From assembly GCA_035593725.1 (NCBI GenBank), contig DAOSZN010000001.1, forward strand, positions 1 through 64,000: a stretch of DNA of 64,000 nucleotides. Reading direction: 5' to 3'. The notes beneath the pieces were generated by a model that saw only the letters and a list, made by a program, of their open reading frames with translations, ran no database searches and was not told where the DNA came from. Both the position numbers and the translations under genes were made by a program. Source of the stretch: UBA4971 sp029551185. Lineage in GTDB: Bacteria; Bacillota; SHA-98; UBA4971. This document shows, piece after piece, positions 51,445-60,803 of this stretch (the stretch's first letter is position 1; each line of letters begins with the position of its first letter).

Positions 51445-52512
51445 ATGCAGGATAGACTTGATGAGATTGAGCAGCGTTACGTTGACCTCGAGGCAGAGCT
51501 TTCCAATCCTGAAGTGTTGGCTGATCAAGATAAGTTCAGGGATATTGCCAAGGCTCACGCAAGCCTCGAGGAAATCGTAACGAAATACAGACAATACAAG
51601 AATGTTCAGGATGATATTGAAGAAGCCGAGGAAATGCTTAAATCGTGCAATGATGATGAGTTGGCGCAGTTTCTCGAATCAGAGTTGGAACGTCTCAGGG
51701 GAGACGTAGTCGGGTTGGAAGACGAGCTGAAAGTCCTCCTTCTTCCCAAAGATCCAAATGACGACAGAGATGTTATTGTCGAAATAAGAGGAGGGACCGG
51801 AGGAGAAGAAGCTGCGCTTTTTGCTTCGGACTTGATGCGAATGTATATGAGGTACGCTGAGCAAAATGGATGGCAGACGGAAATCTTGAGCTCAAGTCCT
51901 ACGGACCTCGGGGGATTCAAGGAAGTAATCTTTTCTGTTGAGGGACGAGGCGCATATAGCAGGCTGAAGTACGAAAGCGGAGTGCACAGGGTTCAACGAA
52001 TTCCAGACACGGAGGCTTCGGGGAGAATTCACACATCGACAGCTACTGTAGCTGTGCTGCCTGAGGCTGAAGAGGTGGAGCTGGAGATAAAACCTGATGA
52101 CTTGCGTGTTGATGTGTTTAGGTCTACGGGACATGGCGGTCAAAGCGTGAACACGACTGATTCTGCGGTTCGAATAACGCATATTCCTACAGGAATGGTA
52201 GTCACGTGCCAGGATGAAAAGTCTCAGATTAAGAACAGAGAAAAAGCCCTCCGTGTTTTGCGCGCAAGACTCCTCGACAAGCTTGAAAGCGAGCAAAAAG
52301 CGGAACTGGATGAAGCCAGGCGTATGCAGGTAGGAAGTGGAGAGCGCAGTGAGCGCATACGCACCTATAATTATCCGCAAAACCGATTGACTGATCACAG
52401 AATCGGTCTTACCTTATACAAACTTGGCGAGATTCTTGAGGGGAATATTGATGAAGTCATTGACTCCCTCATGGCTGTTGACGAGAGCGAGAGGCTGAAG
52501 AAAATTGGCTGA
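51445..52512 (+). CDS. prfA: peptide chain release factor 1
   Basis: RF1 ends translation at UAA and UAG. The 355-residue protein has the conserved GGTGGEEAALFA segment and the GGQ motif in RSTGHGGQSVNTTDSAVRIT (about 225-245), whose Gln is methylated by PrmC encoded next. The PxT-type codon recognition region is in the expected place. ATG 51445 follows AAGGGGGTGAG. Its stop overlaps the prmC start. Confidence 0.97.
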   Translation: MQDRLDEIEQRYVDLEAELSNPEVLADQDKFRDIAKAHASLEEIVTKYRQYKNVQDDIEEAEEMLKSCNDDELAQFLESELERLRGDVVGLEDELKVLLLPKDPNDDRDVIVEIRGGTGGEEAALFASDLMRMYMRYAEQNGWQTEILSSSPTDLGGFKEVIFSVEGRGAYSRLKYESGVHRVQRIPDTEASGRIHTSTATVAVLPEAEEVELEIKPDDLRVDVFRSTGHGGQSVNTTDSAVRITHIPTGMVVTCQDEKSQIKNREKALRVLRARLLDKLESEQKAELDEARRMQVGSGERSERIRTYNYPQNRLTDHRIGLTLYKLGEILEGNIDEVIDSLMAVDESERLKKIG

Positions 52513-53389
52513 ACCCATTGGAATCGTCACTGCCAGGGACGCGCTTTCTGCTGCGACTCGCCGACTCGGCGAAGCAGGTATTCCAAGCGCGCGATTGGAT
52601 GCAGAGGTCTTGCTTATGCACGTGTTAGGAATCAAGCGTGAGCACCTCTACGCTCATCCTGAAAGGCGCCTTGATTTTAGTGAATATGAAAGATATCAGG
52701 CAGTTCTGGAACGCAGATTAACCAGGCTGCCTGTGGCTTATATTACAGGCAAAAAGGAGTTCATGTCCTTAGAGTTCATCGTGGACGAGCATGTGCTTAT
52801 ACCCAGGCCTGAAACGGAGATTCTTGTCGAAGAGGTCACGTCCCGCCTCAAGATCTCTCCTCATAAGGCGAGACCTGCAATTGTTGCAGATATAGGGACC
52901 GGGAGCGGGGCCATAGCAGTCAGCATTGCGTGGTTCTTAAAGACGGTGAAGGTTATAGCGACTGATATCTCAGCCGACGCGCTTACCATAGCCAGGCAGA
53001 ATTCTGAAAAGCACCAAGTGGATCACAGGGTGGAGTTTCTCCAAGGAGATCTCGTGTCTCCTCTTGCCGGGAGGGGACTGGAGCATAAACTTGCTGCAAT
53101 TGTCAGCAATCCTCCTTATCTGTCCAGAAGAGCTATGGCCGTTGTTCCCCCGGAAGTGGCCAAGGAGCCGAAGTCGGCGCTTTTCGGCGGCGAACAAGGA
53201 CTGGATTTTTCCTTCACCATTCTCGAGGATTCCCGGCGTTACCTGACGCCAGGCGGGTTTGTGGCGCTTGAAGCAGGTTATGGCCAAGCTAAAATTTTGG
53301 CGGAATTCGCCAAAGATGTGCTGGGATATGATGAAGTCGGGATTGTGTTGGATTTAGCGGGTATTGAGAGAGTGGTAATAGCGAGTTAA
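52505..53389 (+). CDS. prmC: release factor glutamine methyltransferase
   Basis: PrmC methylates the GGQ glutamine of RF1 and RF2. The 294-residue protein has an N-terminal helical domain, the AdoMet motif VADIGTGSGAIAVSIA (about residue 129) and the catalytic NPPY motif (IVSNPPYLS, about 201). TTG 52505 overlaps the prfA stop by 8 bases, so the enzyme and its substrate are translated together. Confidence 0.95.
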   Translation: MAEPIGIVTARDALSAATRRLGEAGIPSARLDAEVLLMHVLGIKREHLYAHPERRLDFSEYERYQAVLERRLTRLPVAYITGKKEFMSLEFIVDEHVLIPRPETEILVEEVTSRLKISPHKARPAIVADIGTGSGAIAVSIAWFLKTVKVIATDISADALTIARQNSEKHQVDHRVEFLQGDLVSPLAGRGLEHKLAAIVSNPPYLSRRAMAVVPPEVAKEPKSALFGGEQGLDFSFTILEDSRRYLTPGGFVALEAGYGQAKILAEFAKDVLGYDEVGIVLDLAGIERVVIAS

Positions 53390-53474
53390 TAGCGATCCCA
53401 ATGGCAAGCTCCGAGGAATATGGACAACGGGAATGAGTAATTGACTCCGTAGGGTAAAGGAGTAGACAAGAAGG

Positions 53475-54530
53475 TTGAAAGCGACAGAGATAGTAAAAGT
53501 GGATCCGAACAGCCCTGATATTGATGAAATAAAGCGAGCAGCCGCAATAATCAAAGCAGGAGGTCTTGTTGCATTTCCCACTGAGACTGTCTATGGCTTA
53601 GGTGCGGACGGACTCAAGGCCGATACAGTGGACAAGATCTTTCTCGCAAAGGGTAGACCGCAGGATAATCCGCTTATTCTTCATGTGGCGTCCCCTGATG
53701 ACATATTACGGGTCGCAACGGAAGTTTCACCTATAGTAGACAAGCTTGTTCAGCTTTTCTGGCCCGGTCCTCTTACCTTGGTCCTTCCTAAGCAGTCTCA
53801 TGTGCCTGACAAAGTCTCTGCAGGCCTTCCTACTATAGGAGTGCGAATGCCTGATAACATCATAGCCTTAACCCTTATCGCCGAATCCGGGACCCTTCTG
53901 GCTGCGCCAAGCGCTAACCTGTCAGGGAGGCCCAGTCCGACTTTGGCAAGCCACGTAGCGGACGATATGTGGGGCAAGGTTGACCTCATATTGGACGGAG
54001 GGCCTACCCGTTTAGGTGTGGAATCAACTGTCTTGGATCTGATGGAAGACCCCCCTCGAATCTTAAGGCCCGGAAGCGTCACTCGGGAGGAGCTCGAGGA
54101 CGTTCTAGGACATGTTGAGGCGCAGATCCTAAAAGATGAAAGGCCTTTCCTAAGACAAGTTCGCCCCGGCGGGAAATATCCCCATTACACTCTTGACATA
54201 CCGTTTTTTCTTGTTGAAGGAGAGCCTCAGGCTGTCATCAGGCGGATACAGGAGGAGGCAGGGAAGTATCGAAGCCAGGCCAAGAAGGTCGGTGTCATGT
54301 GTTCTGAAGAAAGCAAGGGGCAATACTTAGGATGCGCAGACGTCATAAGGTCCCTTGGTTCCAGACATGACATGACTCAGATTGCAGCAGGTCTTTACCG
54401 TACTCTGCGGGATTTCGAGACTTGTAACGTCCATGTTCTTTTCGCGGAAGGGTTCAGTGAGCGAGGCCTTGGGTTTGCAGTTATGAACAGACTGCGGGAA
54501 GCTGCAAGAAGCCGGATTATCTATGCATGA
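53475..54530 (+). CDS. sua5: L-threonylcarbamoyladenylate synthase
   Basis: The 351-residue protein is of the Sua5/YwlC group, which makes threonylcarbamoyl-AMP for the t6A37 modification of tRNAs. The YrdC domain (about 10-205) has AAAIIKAGGLVAFPTETVYGLGADG, KGRPQDNPLILHV and SANLSGRPSPT. The C-terminal Sua5 domain (about 215-350) makes it the long form. It starts at TTG 53475; AAGGAG is 12 bases upstream, a little far. It belongs to the prfA-prmC-sua5-ywlE run seen in many Bacillota. Confidence 0.93.
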   Translation: MKATEIVKVDPNSPDIDEIKRAAAIIKAGGLVAFPTETVYGLGADGLKADTVDKIFLAKGRPQDNPLILHVASPDDILRVATEVSPIVDKLVQLFWPGPLTLVLPKQSHVPDKVSAGLPTIGVRMPDNIIALTLIAESGTLLAAPSANLSGRPSPTLASHVADDMWGKVDLILDGGPTRLGVESTVLDLMEDPPRILRPGSVTREELEDVLGHVEAQILKDERPFLRQVRPGGKYPHYTLDIPFFLVEGEPQAVIRRIQEEAGKYRSQAKKVGVMCSEESKGQYLGCADVIRSLGSRHDMTQIAAGLYRTLRDFETCNVHVLFAEGFSERGLGFAVMNRLREAARSRIIYA

Positions 54531-54587
54531 CATTGTTTTGTGGCATAACAGGGCATATAACTCCTTCCGGCAGAAGGAGGGTGTTTT

Positions 54588-55112
54588 ATGGGACAGTTAG
54601 AGACAATCATGTTGGTCTGTAGGGGGAATACATGTAGGAGCGTCATGGCTGAGGTTATGTTGAAACGGGAGCTTGAAAAGGTTATGGGGGACGCAGCCAA
54701 AGATATACGCGTGATTTCAGCGGGGGTGTCGGCAAGGTGCGGTGATCCTGCGTCTTGTCAAGCCGAGGAGGCCATGAAGGAGCTTGGCCTTGACGTGTCA
54801 CTCCACCGAGCGCGTCGTGTTTCCGCTGAAGCCCTAAATGACGCTGACATTGTGTTGGCTATGACAGAGTCCCTAAAGGATGAGCTGCTACAAGACTATC
54901 CGATTATCGGAACAAAAGTCATGACTCTCACTGAGTTCGCAGGTTTAACTCGGGAGCTGGGTCAGGACATTAAAGATCCTTTTGGTTATCCTCTTGACGT
55001 TTACAAGGCCAGTGCCGCGCAAATCGGCAGGGCGGTGGAGATAGTGGCAAGGAAAATCAAGGACTCATTTGAATCAAGGAGAGATAATCATGAAGATCGG
55101 AATAGGGAGTGA
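54588..55112 (+). CDS. ywlE: low molecular weight phosphatase, probable protein-arginine phosphatase
   Basis: The 174-residue protein is a low molecular weight phosphatase with the P-loop VCRGNTCRS (C-X5-R-S, Cys at about residue 11) and a general-acid Asp in DIKDPFG. Thr in GNTCRS, where tyrosine phosphatases have Ile or Leu, is the known mark of protein-arginine phosphatases such as B. subtilis YwlE. It should remove phosphate from arginine residues set by McsB-type kinases. ATG 54588 follows AGAAGGAGGG. The C-terminal end overlaps rpiB by 23 bases. Confidence 0.88.
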   Translation: MGQLETIMLVCRGNTCRSVMAEVMLKRELEKVMGDAAKDIRVISAGVSARCGDPASCQAEEAMKELGLDVSLHRARRVSAEALNDADIVLAMTESLKDELLQDYPIIGTKVMTLTEFAGLTRELGQDIKDPFGYPLDVYKASAAQIGRAVEIVARKIKDSFESRRDNHEDRNRE

Positions 55113-55542
55113 CCACGCAGGCTTCGAAATGAAAGAAAGCCTGAAGGCTTACCTTAGCTCTCTTGGAATGGAAGTTGTAGACTTTGGATGTCAGTCCGCT
55201 GTTTCTACTGATTATCCTGATATAGGTTATCCGTTAGCTAAGGCTGTGGCCTCTTCCGAGGTTGATAAGGGCATTCTCATATGTGGCACCGGGATCGGCA
55301 TGTCAATTGTAGCGAATAAAGTGCCCGGCGTTCGTGCGGCTTTAGCAGGGAATGCCCATGTAGCGAAACTTTCCCGGGAACATAATAACGCGAATGTCCT
55401 GGTCCTTGGTGCACGAGTAATTGGCCTCGATGAAGCTAAGGAAATAACGCGGGTATTCCTGGACACACAGTTTGCCGGGGGGCGTCACGCAAGGCGTGTG
55501 GATAAAATAACTATGGGCGAAGCCGGAAGGGAAGAGGTTTGA
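55090..55542 (+). CDS. rpiB: ribose-5-phosphate isomerase B
   Basis: RpiB interconverts ribose-5-phosphate and ribulose-5-phosphate. The 150-residue protein has IGSDHAGFEMKE at the start and the catalytic Cys in CGTGIGMSIVANK (about residue 67), with GARVIGLDEAKEI at the end. ATG 55090 after AAGGAGAG is chosen over ATG 55069. The gene ends directly before upp and starts within ywlE. Confidence 0.95.
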   Translation: MKIGIGSDHAGFEMKESLKAYLSSLGMEVVDFGCQSAVSTDYPDIGYPLAKAVASSEVDKGILICGTGIGMSIVANKVPGVRAALAGNAHVAKLSREHNNANVLVLGARVIGLDEAKEITRVFLDTQFAGGRHARRVDKITMGEAGREEV

Positions 55543-56172
55543 ATGTCTACAGTTCATCTAATCAATCATCCGCTTATCCAGCATAAGCTTGCTCTCATCA
55601 GGGACAAGACTACAGGCTCCAAGGATTTTCGGGATCTCGTGGGTGAGATTTCCACTTTGATGGCATATGAAGTCACCCGAGACCTACCGCTTGAGGATAC
55701 GAAGGTTGAAACCCCGATAGGCATAGCCGAAGCTAAAGTTATTTCAGGCAAGAAAGTCGGAATTATCGCTGTTTTAAGGGCAGGCCTGGGAATGGTAGAG
55801 GGTATGTTAAGACTCATACCTGCAGCCAAGGTAGGGCATATCGGCATCTATCGGGATCCTGAGACGCTGAAGCCTATAGACTATTACTGCAAGTTGCCGC
55901 CGGATGTAAATGAACGGGATCTTATATTAGTTGATCCTATGTTAGCGACAGGCGGGTCCGCCACCTGCGCGATAAGATTCCTTAAAGAAAGAGGTGCGGC
56001 AAATATCAAGTTGGTAGTGCTTGTGGCTGCTCCCGAAGGCATTAAGATGGTGCAGGAGAATCATCCTGATGTAGATATATATACTGCCGCAATTGATGCA
56101 TGCCTGAACTCACATGGGTATATAGTGCCCGGGCTTGGCGACGCAGGGGACAGGCTTTTCGGAACCAAGTAG
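55543..56172 (+). CDS. upp: uracil phosphoribosyltransferase
   Basis: UPRTase joins uracil and PRPP to give UMP. The 209-residue protein has the normal length, the early LIRDKTTGSKDFRDLV, the VLRAGLGMVEGM segment, and the PRPP loop LVDPMLATGGSA (about residue 128) and GYIVPGLGDAGDR at the uracil site. The ATG directly follows the rpiB stop. It can salvage the uracil released by psuG earlier in the window. Confidence 0.97.
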   Translation: MSTVHLINHPLIQHKLALIRDKTTGSKDFRDLVGEISTLMAYEVTRDLPLEDTKVETPIGIAEAKVISGKKVGIIAVLRAGLGMVEGMLRLIPAAKVGHIGIYRDPETLKPIDYYCKLPPDVNERDLILVDPMLATGGSATCAIRFLKERGAANIKLVVLVAAPEGIKMVQENHPDVDIYTAAIDACLNSHGYIVPGLGDAGDRLFGTK

Positions 56173-56270
56173 GGCTTATGTCCCCGGCAGGGGGATGAAT
56201 GAATATGGCCGTAAAAGGCGGTTGCCAAATTGCCGGTAGTTTACGCCCCGTGTATTAGGAGGAATGAGTC

Positions 56271-56735
56271 ATGATGAGAGAAGGATTGACGCGACCCTCC
56301 TGGGATGAGTATTTCATGGGCATTGCTAAACTGGTCGCCAGCCGGTCAACGTGTTTGAGAAGACAGGTAGGCGCAGTGGCTGTGGCAGACAGACGTATTC
56401 TGGCCACCGGATATAACGGCGCGCCTGCAGGGCTTGCTCATTGCGCGGAAGTAGGATGCCTGAGGGAAGAGAGGCATGTGCCTTCCGGTGAGCGCCATGA
56501 ACTGTGCAGAGGGCTTCATGCAGAGCAAAATGTGATAATTCAGGCTGCTCTACATGGAATAAGCATCCAGGGAGCTACTGTATACATTACAAACTATCCG
56601 TGTTCATTATGTGTAAAAATGCTTATTAATGCAGGCATTCAAGAGATAGTCCACTTTGGAGATTATCCTGACGAGCTCGCTTCCGAGATTGTGAAGGAGG
56701 CCGGTTTAAGGGTTCGCAGGTTTATGGAAGGCTAA
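56271..56735 (+). CDS. comEB: deoxycytidylate deaminase, ComEB type
   Basis: The 154-residue zinc deaminase turns dCMP into dUMP. The zinc motifs are GLHAEQNVI (His and catalytic Glu) and TNYPCSLCVKMLINAGI (two Cys). An inserted segment with CAEVGCLREE and HELCRG, typical of ComEB-type enzymes, may hold a second zinc. ATG 56271 or ATG 56274 follows AGGAGGA. It lies after upp, as in many Clostridia. Confidence 0.93.
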   Translation: MMREGLTRPSWDEYFMGIAKLVASRSTCLRRQVGAVAVADRRILATGYNGAPAGLAHCAEVGCLREERHVPSGERHELCRGLHAEQNVIIQAALHGISIQGATVYITNYPCSLCVKMLINAGIQEIVHFGDYPDELASEIVKEAGLRVRRFMEG

Positions 56736-56764
56736 AGCAGCGTCTAGCATAAGTATGCATAAGG

Positions 56765-56801
56765 CTAAAGAGGCCTCAGTATCTGCCTGAGGTCTCTTTA
56801 G
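56765..56801 (+). terminator. terminator after comEB
   Basis: CTAAAGAGGCCTCAG (56765-56779) pairs with CTGAGGTCTCTTTAG (56787-56801) over 15 bp with one wobble and a 7-base loop. The right arm is T-rich at its end. It lies 30 bases after the stop. Confidence 0.75.
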
Positions 56802-56987
56802 GCCAGAGTCTCAACGGACACCGTAGGTTCGGAACAGACACGGATGAAACCGACCTTGACAGGCCTATATACGTGGGATAGAATGGGAACGGTAGCCGTA
56901 GATGTTTATTTAGCCTGCATAATACCTCAATAATCTCAAAGTGTACATACACAAGGCCTTGAATTGAGAGGAGAAAGTCGGCCTTAC

Positions 56988-58040
56988 ATGACAGCTCATA
57001 TTCCTATGCTTTTAGAAGCCTCTATAATATCACTCCTCCTGACTCCCATTATACGTGAGGGAGCTATTCGAGCAGGGTTTGTATACATGCCAAACTCACG
57101 GACTGTTCATGACCGTCCTATGCCTGTAATGGGAGGATTGGCTATCTTCATCGCATTTTCAGTTACTGTCCTTCATCGTGTAGGCCTTGGCTATGATACA
57201 CTGGGCTTGCTTTTGGGTACGCTTATTATCGTAGGAGTGGGAATGTGGGATGATATTCAGGAACTTCGGCCGTTGCCGAAGCTCATCGGGCAGATCTTAG
57301 CTGCCTTGGTTGCAGTGAAACTCGGTGTCAAGATTGAGTTTATCACTAATCCCTTCGGCCCCGGAATGCTTTACCTTGGTTTCTGGGGTATGCCCCTCAC
57401 TGTCCTTTGGATTGTGGGGCTGGTGAACGTAGTCAATTTCCTTGACGGCCTTGACGGTCTGGCTGCAGGCGTATCAATAATTGCGGCTTTCGCTCTCTCT
57501 GTGGTGGCTTCGTCCCGTGGACAAGTCTTCGTCTCCGCGCTTGCGGTAGCTCTGGCAGGGAGCGCTTTGGGGTTCTTGCCATACAATTTTAACCCTGCCA
57601 GCATTTTTATGGGTGATGCCGGTGCAATGCTCTTAGGCTTCACGCTTGCTGTGATCTCGGTGGAAGGCGCGTTAAAAGGCGCAGCTACGCTTGCTTTGGC
57701 TGTTCCCATGTTTACTCTCGGTGTGCCTATTCTTGATACGGTTTTCTCTATAGTTCGTAGGGTTCATAAAGGTACGCCTTTCTATCAAGCTGATAAAGAG
57801 CATATTCATCATCGTCTCCTTAATAATGGGTTCTCTCATAGGGGAGCGGTCATGTTCATATACGCAATTACAGGCTGTCTGGGAATAATGGCCATTCTTA
57901 TGGCCGGATTAGGCGTGACATTTACCGGTTATGTTCTGGTTGCCCTGTCTCTCAGCGTTATTGTGGTATCCGGCCGCAGACTATGGGGTGTCCGTACACA
58001 GGACAAGCGGAGAGGCGATATAGAGACCCAGCATAGGTAA
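56988..58040 (+). CDS. tagO: undecaprenyl-phosphate sugar-1-phosphate transferase, TagO/WecA type
   Basis: The 350-residue membrane enzyme of the MraY/WecA family starts a wall polymer by moving GlcNAc-1-P (or similar) to undecaprenyl phosphate. It has about ten helices and the family motifs VHDRPMPVMGGLAIF, DDIQELRPLPKLIGQ (catalytic Asp pair), NVVNFLDGLDGLAAGVS, FMGDAGAMLLG and the late KEHIHHRL. ATG 56988 gives the usual N-terminus; an in-frame TTG at 56964 is possible and the AGGAGA site is some 13 bases from the ATG. wecB follows. Confidence 0.9.
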   Translation: MTAHIPMLLEASIISLLLTPIIREGAIRAGFVYMPNSRTVHDRPMPVMGGLAIFIAFSVTVLHRVGLGYDTLGLLLGTLIIVGVGMWDDIQELRPLPKLIGQILAALVAVKLGVKIEFITNPFGPGMLYLGFWGMPLTVLWIVGLVNVVNFLDGLDGLAAGVSIIAAFALSVVASSRGQVFVSALAVALAGSALGFLPYNFNPASIFMGDAGAMLLGFTLAVISVEGALKGAATLALAVPMFTLGVPILDTVFSIVRRVHKGTPFYQADKEHIHHRLLNNGFSHRGAVMFIYAITGCLGIMAILMAGLGVTFTGYVLVALSLSVIVVSGRRLWGVRTQDKRRGDIETQHR

Positions 58041-58099
58041 GGCGATGTTGGAAGATACATTTCCGGACAGCCCGGCAAGCTGGTTGAAAGGGGATTGAT

Positions 58100-59251
58100 A
58101 TGCCAAAGAAAAAGGTCATGACAGTGTTTGGGACTCGTCCGGAAGCGATTAAGATGGCCCCGGTAGTCCAAGCTCTCAGGAGTTCCGAAGAGCTTCGGAC
58201 GGTTGTAGTTGTAACTGCTCAACATCGGGAAATGTTGGATCAAGTCCTTGACATCTTTGGTATTACTCCTGATTATGATCTCGATATAATGCAGGATGCG
58301 CAATCCCTCTCGGAAATTGTCACCCGTACTCTCCTTGGGCTTGAGGAGCCTTTAGAGAAGGAAAAACCGGACCTAATCTTGGTTCACGGAGATACAGCAA
58401 CAACCTTCGCAGGTGCACTCAGTGGGTTTTACCGCCATATTCAAGTTGGCCATGTCGAGGCAGGCCTTAGGACTCATAATAAATACTCGCCCTATCCTGA
58501 GGAGATGAACAGGCGCCTTGCAGGGTGCCTTTCTGATATCCACTTTGCTCCGCTTGGTGCTCACAGAGACAATCTTATTTCTGAAGGTACGCCTCAGGAG
58601 TCAATCCATGTTACAGGTAATACAGTGATTGACGCGCTTCTTGGTATGGCGTCAATCCCTTATGGGTTTACCTGCCCTCGCCTTGCATCCATTGATTACA
58701 CACGCAGTAGGGTTTTGCTTGTCACAGCCCATCGTCGTGAGAATCTGGGCGAGCCTATGCGGAGGATATGTCGGGCTCTTAAGACGCTTGTGGAAATACG
58801 ACCTGACGTTGAAGTGGTTTTCCCGGTTCATTTGAATCCTGCTGTCAGGCAAGATGTCTTTCAAAGCCTTGGTGATACGCCGCGTATCCATTTGTTGAAT
58901 CCTGTGGATTATCAAACGATGGTAGCTCTTATGTCCCGATGTTATTTGGTCTTGACGGATTCCGGCGGCTTGCAGGAAGAAGCGCCTTCTTTGGATAAGC
59001 CTGTCTTGGTGCTCAGAGATGTGACAGAGCGGCCTGAAGGTGTTGAATCCGGCACTCTTGCTCTTGTAGGAACAGATGAAGAGAGAGTTGTTTCATCCGT
59101 CTTAAAATTGCTTGATGATCCGTGCGAGTACAGGCGGATGGCGAAAGCGCGCAACCCTTACGGTGACGGACAGGCTGCCTTACGCATTCGTGACGCGATC
59201 TTGTGGAAGTTCGGCATTAACCCTCTAAGGCCAAGAGATTTTCAGGGATAA
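58100..59251 (+). CDS. wecB: UDP-N-acetylglucosamine 2-epimerase
   Basis: The 383-residue enzyme converts UDP-GlcNAc to UDP-ManNAc for wall polymer synthesis. The family pattern is complete: VFGTRPEAIKMAPVVQAL, VVVTAQHREMLDQVLDIF, VHGDTATTFAG, HVEAGLRTHNKYSPYPEEMNR (about 117-137, given as a region), LVTAHRRENLG and LTDSGGLQEEAPSLDKPVLVLRD. The start is ATG 58100 after AAAGGGGAT. It works with the TagO-type gene upstream. Confidence 0.96.
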   Translation: MPKKKVMTVFGTRPEAIKMAPVVQALRSSEELRTVVVVTAQHREMLDQVLDIFGITPDYDLDIMQDAQSLSEIVTRTLLGLEEPLEKEKPDLILVHGDTATTFAGALSGFYRHIQVGHVEAGLRTHNKYSPYPEEMNRRLAGCLSDIHFAPLGAHRDNLISEGTPQESIHVTGNTVIDALLGMASIPYGFTCPRLASIDYTRSRVLLVTAHRRENLGEPMRRICRALKTLVEIRPDVEVVFPVHLNPAVRQDVFQSLGDTPRIHLLNPVDYQTMVALMSRCYLVLTDSGGLQEEAPSLDKPVLVLRDVTERPEGVESGTLALVGTDEERVVSSVLKLLDDPCEYRRMAKARNPYGDGQAALRIRDAILWKFGINPLRPRDFQG

Positions 59252-59297
59252 CCCGGACATAATAGATGTCATAGGGTAAACAGGCTGAGGTTTCCAG

Positions 59298-59326
59298 TTG
59301 AAGCTTGATCTTACCGATGGTAGACT
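59298..59326 (+). promoter_or_regulatory. possible sigma-A promoter of murA
   Basis: TTGAAG (59298-59303), 17 bases, TAGACT (59321-59326) is a fair vegetative promoter 65 bases before murA. The match is moderate. Confidence 0.4.
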
Positions 59327-59391
59327 ATTGGGCGGAGTAATATCCGAAGACTGTACTATTTCTGGTTTATGTGTCGAGAGGAGGAAACCGT

Positions 59392-60684
59392 GTGGAGACT
59401 CTCCTCATTAAGGGAGGAGCAAGGCTTTCCGGACAGGTTGTTATAAGCGGTGCAAAGAATGCTTCTTTACCTGCGATTGCTGCTGCGCTTCTAACCGAAG
59501 GGACTGTTAATCTTTCGGGCGTGCCCGGCCTTCACGATATCTTTACCATGTGTGAGCTTTTAGAGAGCGTCGGCGTTACTGCAAAATGGGGTCCGGGGTG
59601 TCTTTCCCTCGACGCCGGAGAGGCGAGCCCAAGGGAAACTTCATATAGTTTAGTCAGACGCATGAGAGCGTCATTCTTGATCGCAGGTCCTATGTTGGCA
59701 AGATTCGGGTTTGCGCGCATGCCTATGCCCGGAGGTTGTGCCATAGGTTCAAGACCTATAGATCTTCACCTTAAAGCCTTCAGCGCTATGGGGGCGGAGC
59801 TGTCCGCGGAAAGTGGGTACATTCAGGCGCGAGCTCCCAAAGGACTCCGCAGCGCCCATATTTACTTTGATTATCCCAGCGTAGGAGCGACTGAAAACGC
59901 TATGATGGCAGCTGCTCTTGCCAAAGGCAGCACTATTTTGGAGAATGCAGCCAGGGAACCGGAAATTGTGGATTTGGCAAACCTTCTGACTAAGATGGGT
60001 GCGAAAGTGGTAGGCGCAGGTACCGGTGTTATCAGGATCCAAGGAGTAGATGAATTAGGTGGAGCAAGCCATACAGTGATTCCTGATCGGATAGAAGCAG
60101 GTACGTATATGACAGCTGCAGCCATCACCAAGGGGGACGTAATTCTCGGAAATGTGGTGCCTGAACACCTTACTGCGGTAATCGCCAAATTGCGCGAGCT
60201 TGGCGTATGTGTTGAGGTTGAAGAATCCGAGATCCGGGTTTCTTCTGAGACACGTTCTCGCGCAGTGGACATTAAAACTATGCCATACCCGGGTTTTCCG
60301 ACTGACCTTCAAGCGCAGTTTATGGCCTTGCTTTCCTTAGCTGAAGGCATGAGCATTATTACCGAGACTGTATTTGAAAACAGGTTCATGCATGTAGATG
60401 AGCTTACGAGAATGGGCGCGAAGATTAAAATTGACGGTAGATCTGCCCTTGTTGAAGGAGTGGATAAACTGTCGGGCGCGCCGGTTAGCGCAACTGACCT
60501 CAGAGCCGGGGCCGCTCTTGTCGTTGCAGGTTTGGCTGCTTGCGGAGAAACGGAAGTAGTCAATATCGGGCACATTGATCGAGGATACGAGCATATTGAG
60601 GAGAAACTGAATTCTCTGGGGGCAAATATAGTCAGGCGGTCCGTCCCGAAAGAGCGAGGAGCTTCTGCTCAGACAGCCTCATAA
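59392..60684 (+). CDS. murA: UDP-N-acetylglucosamine 1-carboxyvinyltransferase
   Basis: MurA carries out the first committed step of peptidoglycan synthesis. The 430-residue protein has the substrate-binding SGAKNASLPAIAAAL (Lys/Asn pair at about 18) and the catalytic Cys in MPGGCAIGSRPIDLHL (about residue 110), the target of fosfomycin in sensitive bacteria. It also has FPTDLQAQFMAL and ENRFMHVDEL. GTG 59392 with GAGGAGGAAA is preferred to the frame opening at 59371. It is next to the sporulation genes, an order typical of Bacillota. Confidence 0.96.
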   Translation: METLLIKGGARLSGQVVISGAKNASLPAIAAALLTEGTVNLSGVPGLHDIFTMCELLESVGVTAKWGPGCLSLDAGEASPRETSYSLVRRMRASFLIAGPMLARFGFARMPMPGGCAIGSRPIDLHLKAFSAMGAELSAESGYIQARAPKGLRSAHIYFDYPSVGATENAMMAAALAKGSTILENAAREPEIVDLANLLTKMGAKVVGAGTGVIRIQGVDELGGASHTVIPDRIEAGTYMTAAAITKGDVILGNVVPEHLTAVIAKLRELGVCVEVEESEIRVSSETRSRAVDIKTMPYPGFPTDLQAQFMALLSLAEGMSIITETVFENRFMHVDELTRMGAKIKIDGRSALVEGVDKLSGAPVSATDLRAGAALVVAGLAACGETEVVNIGHIDRGYEHIEEKLNSLGANIVRRSVPKERGASAQTAS

Positions 60685-60803
60685 TATCACCTTTCTTCTC
60701 TTGTAGTGTTATCCGGTTCTAATTAGTTCTTCTGCCGAGTATAGATAGGTCTATAGGAGTGATGAATAGACAAGCAGTCATTTCTTGGCAGGAGGAACTC
60801 CAT

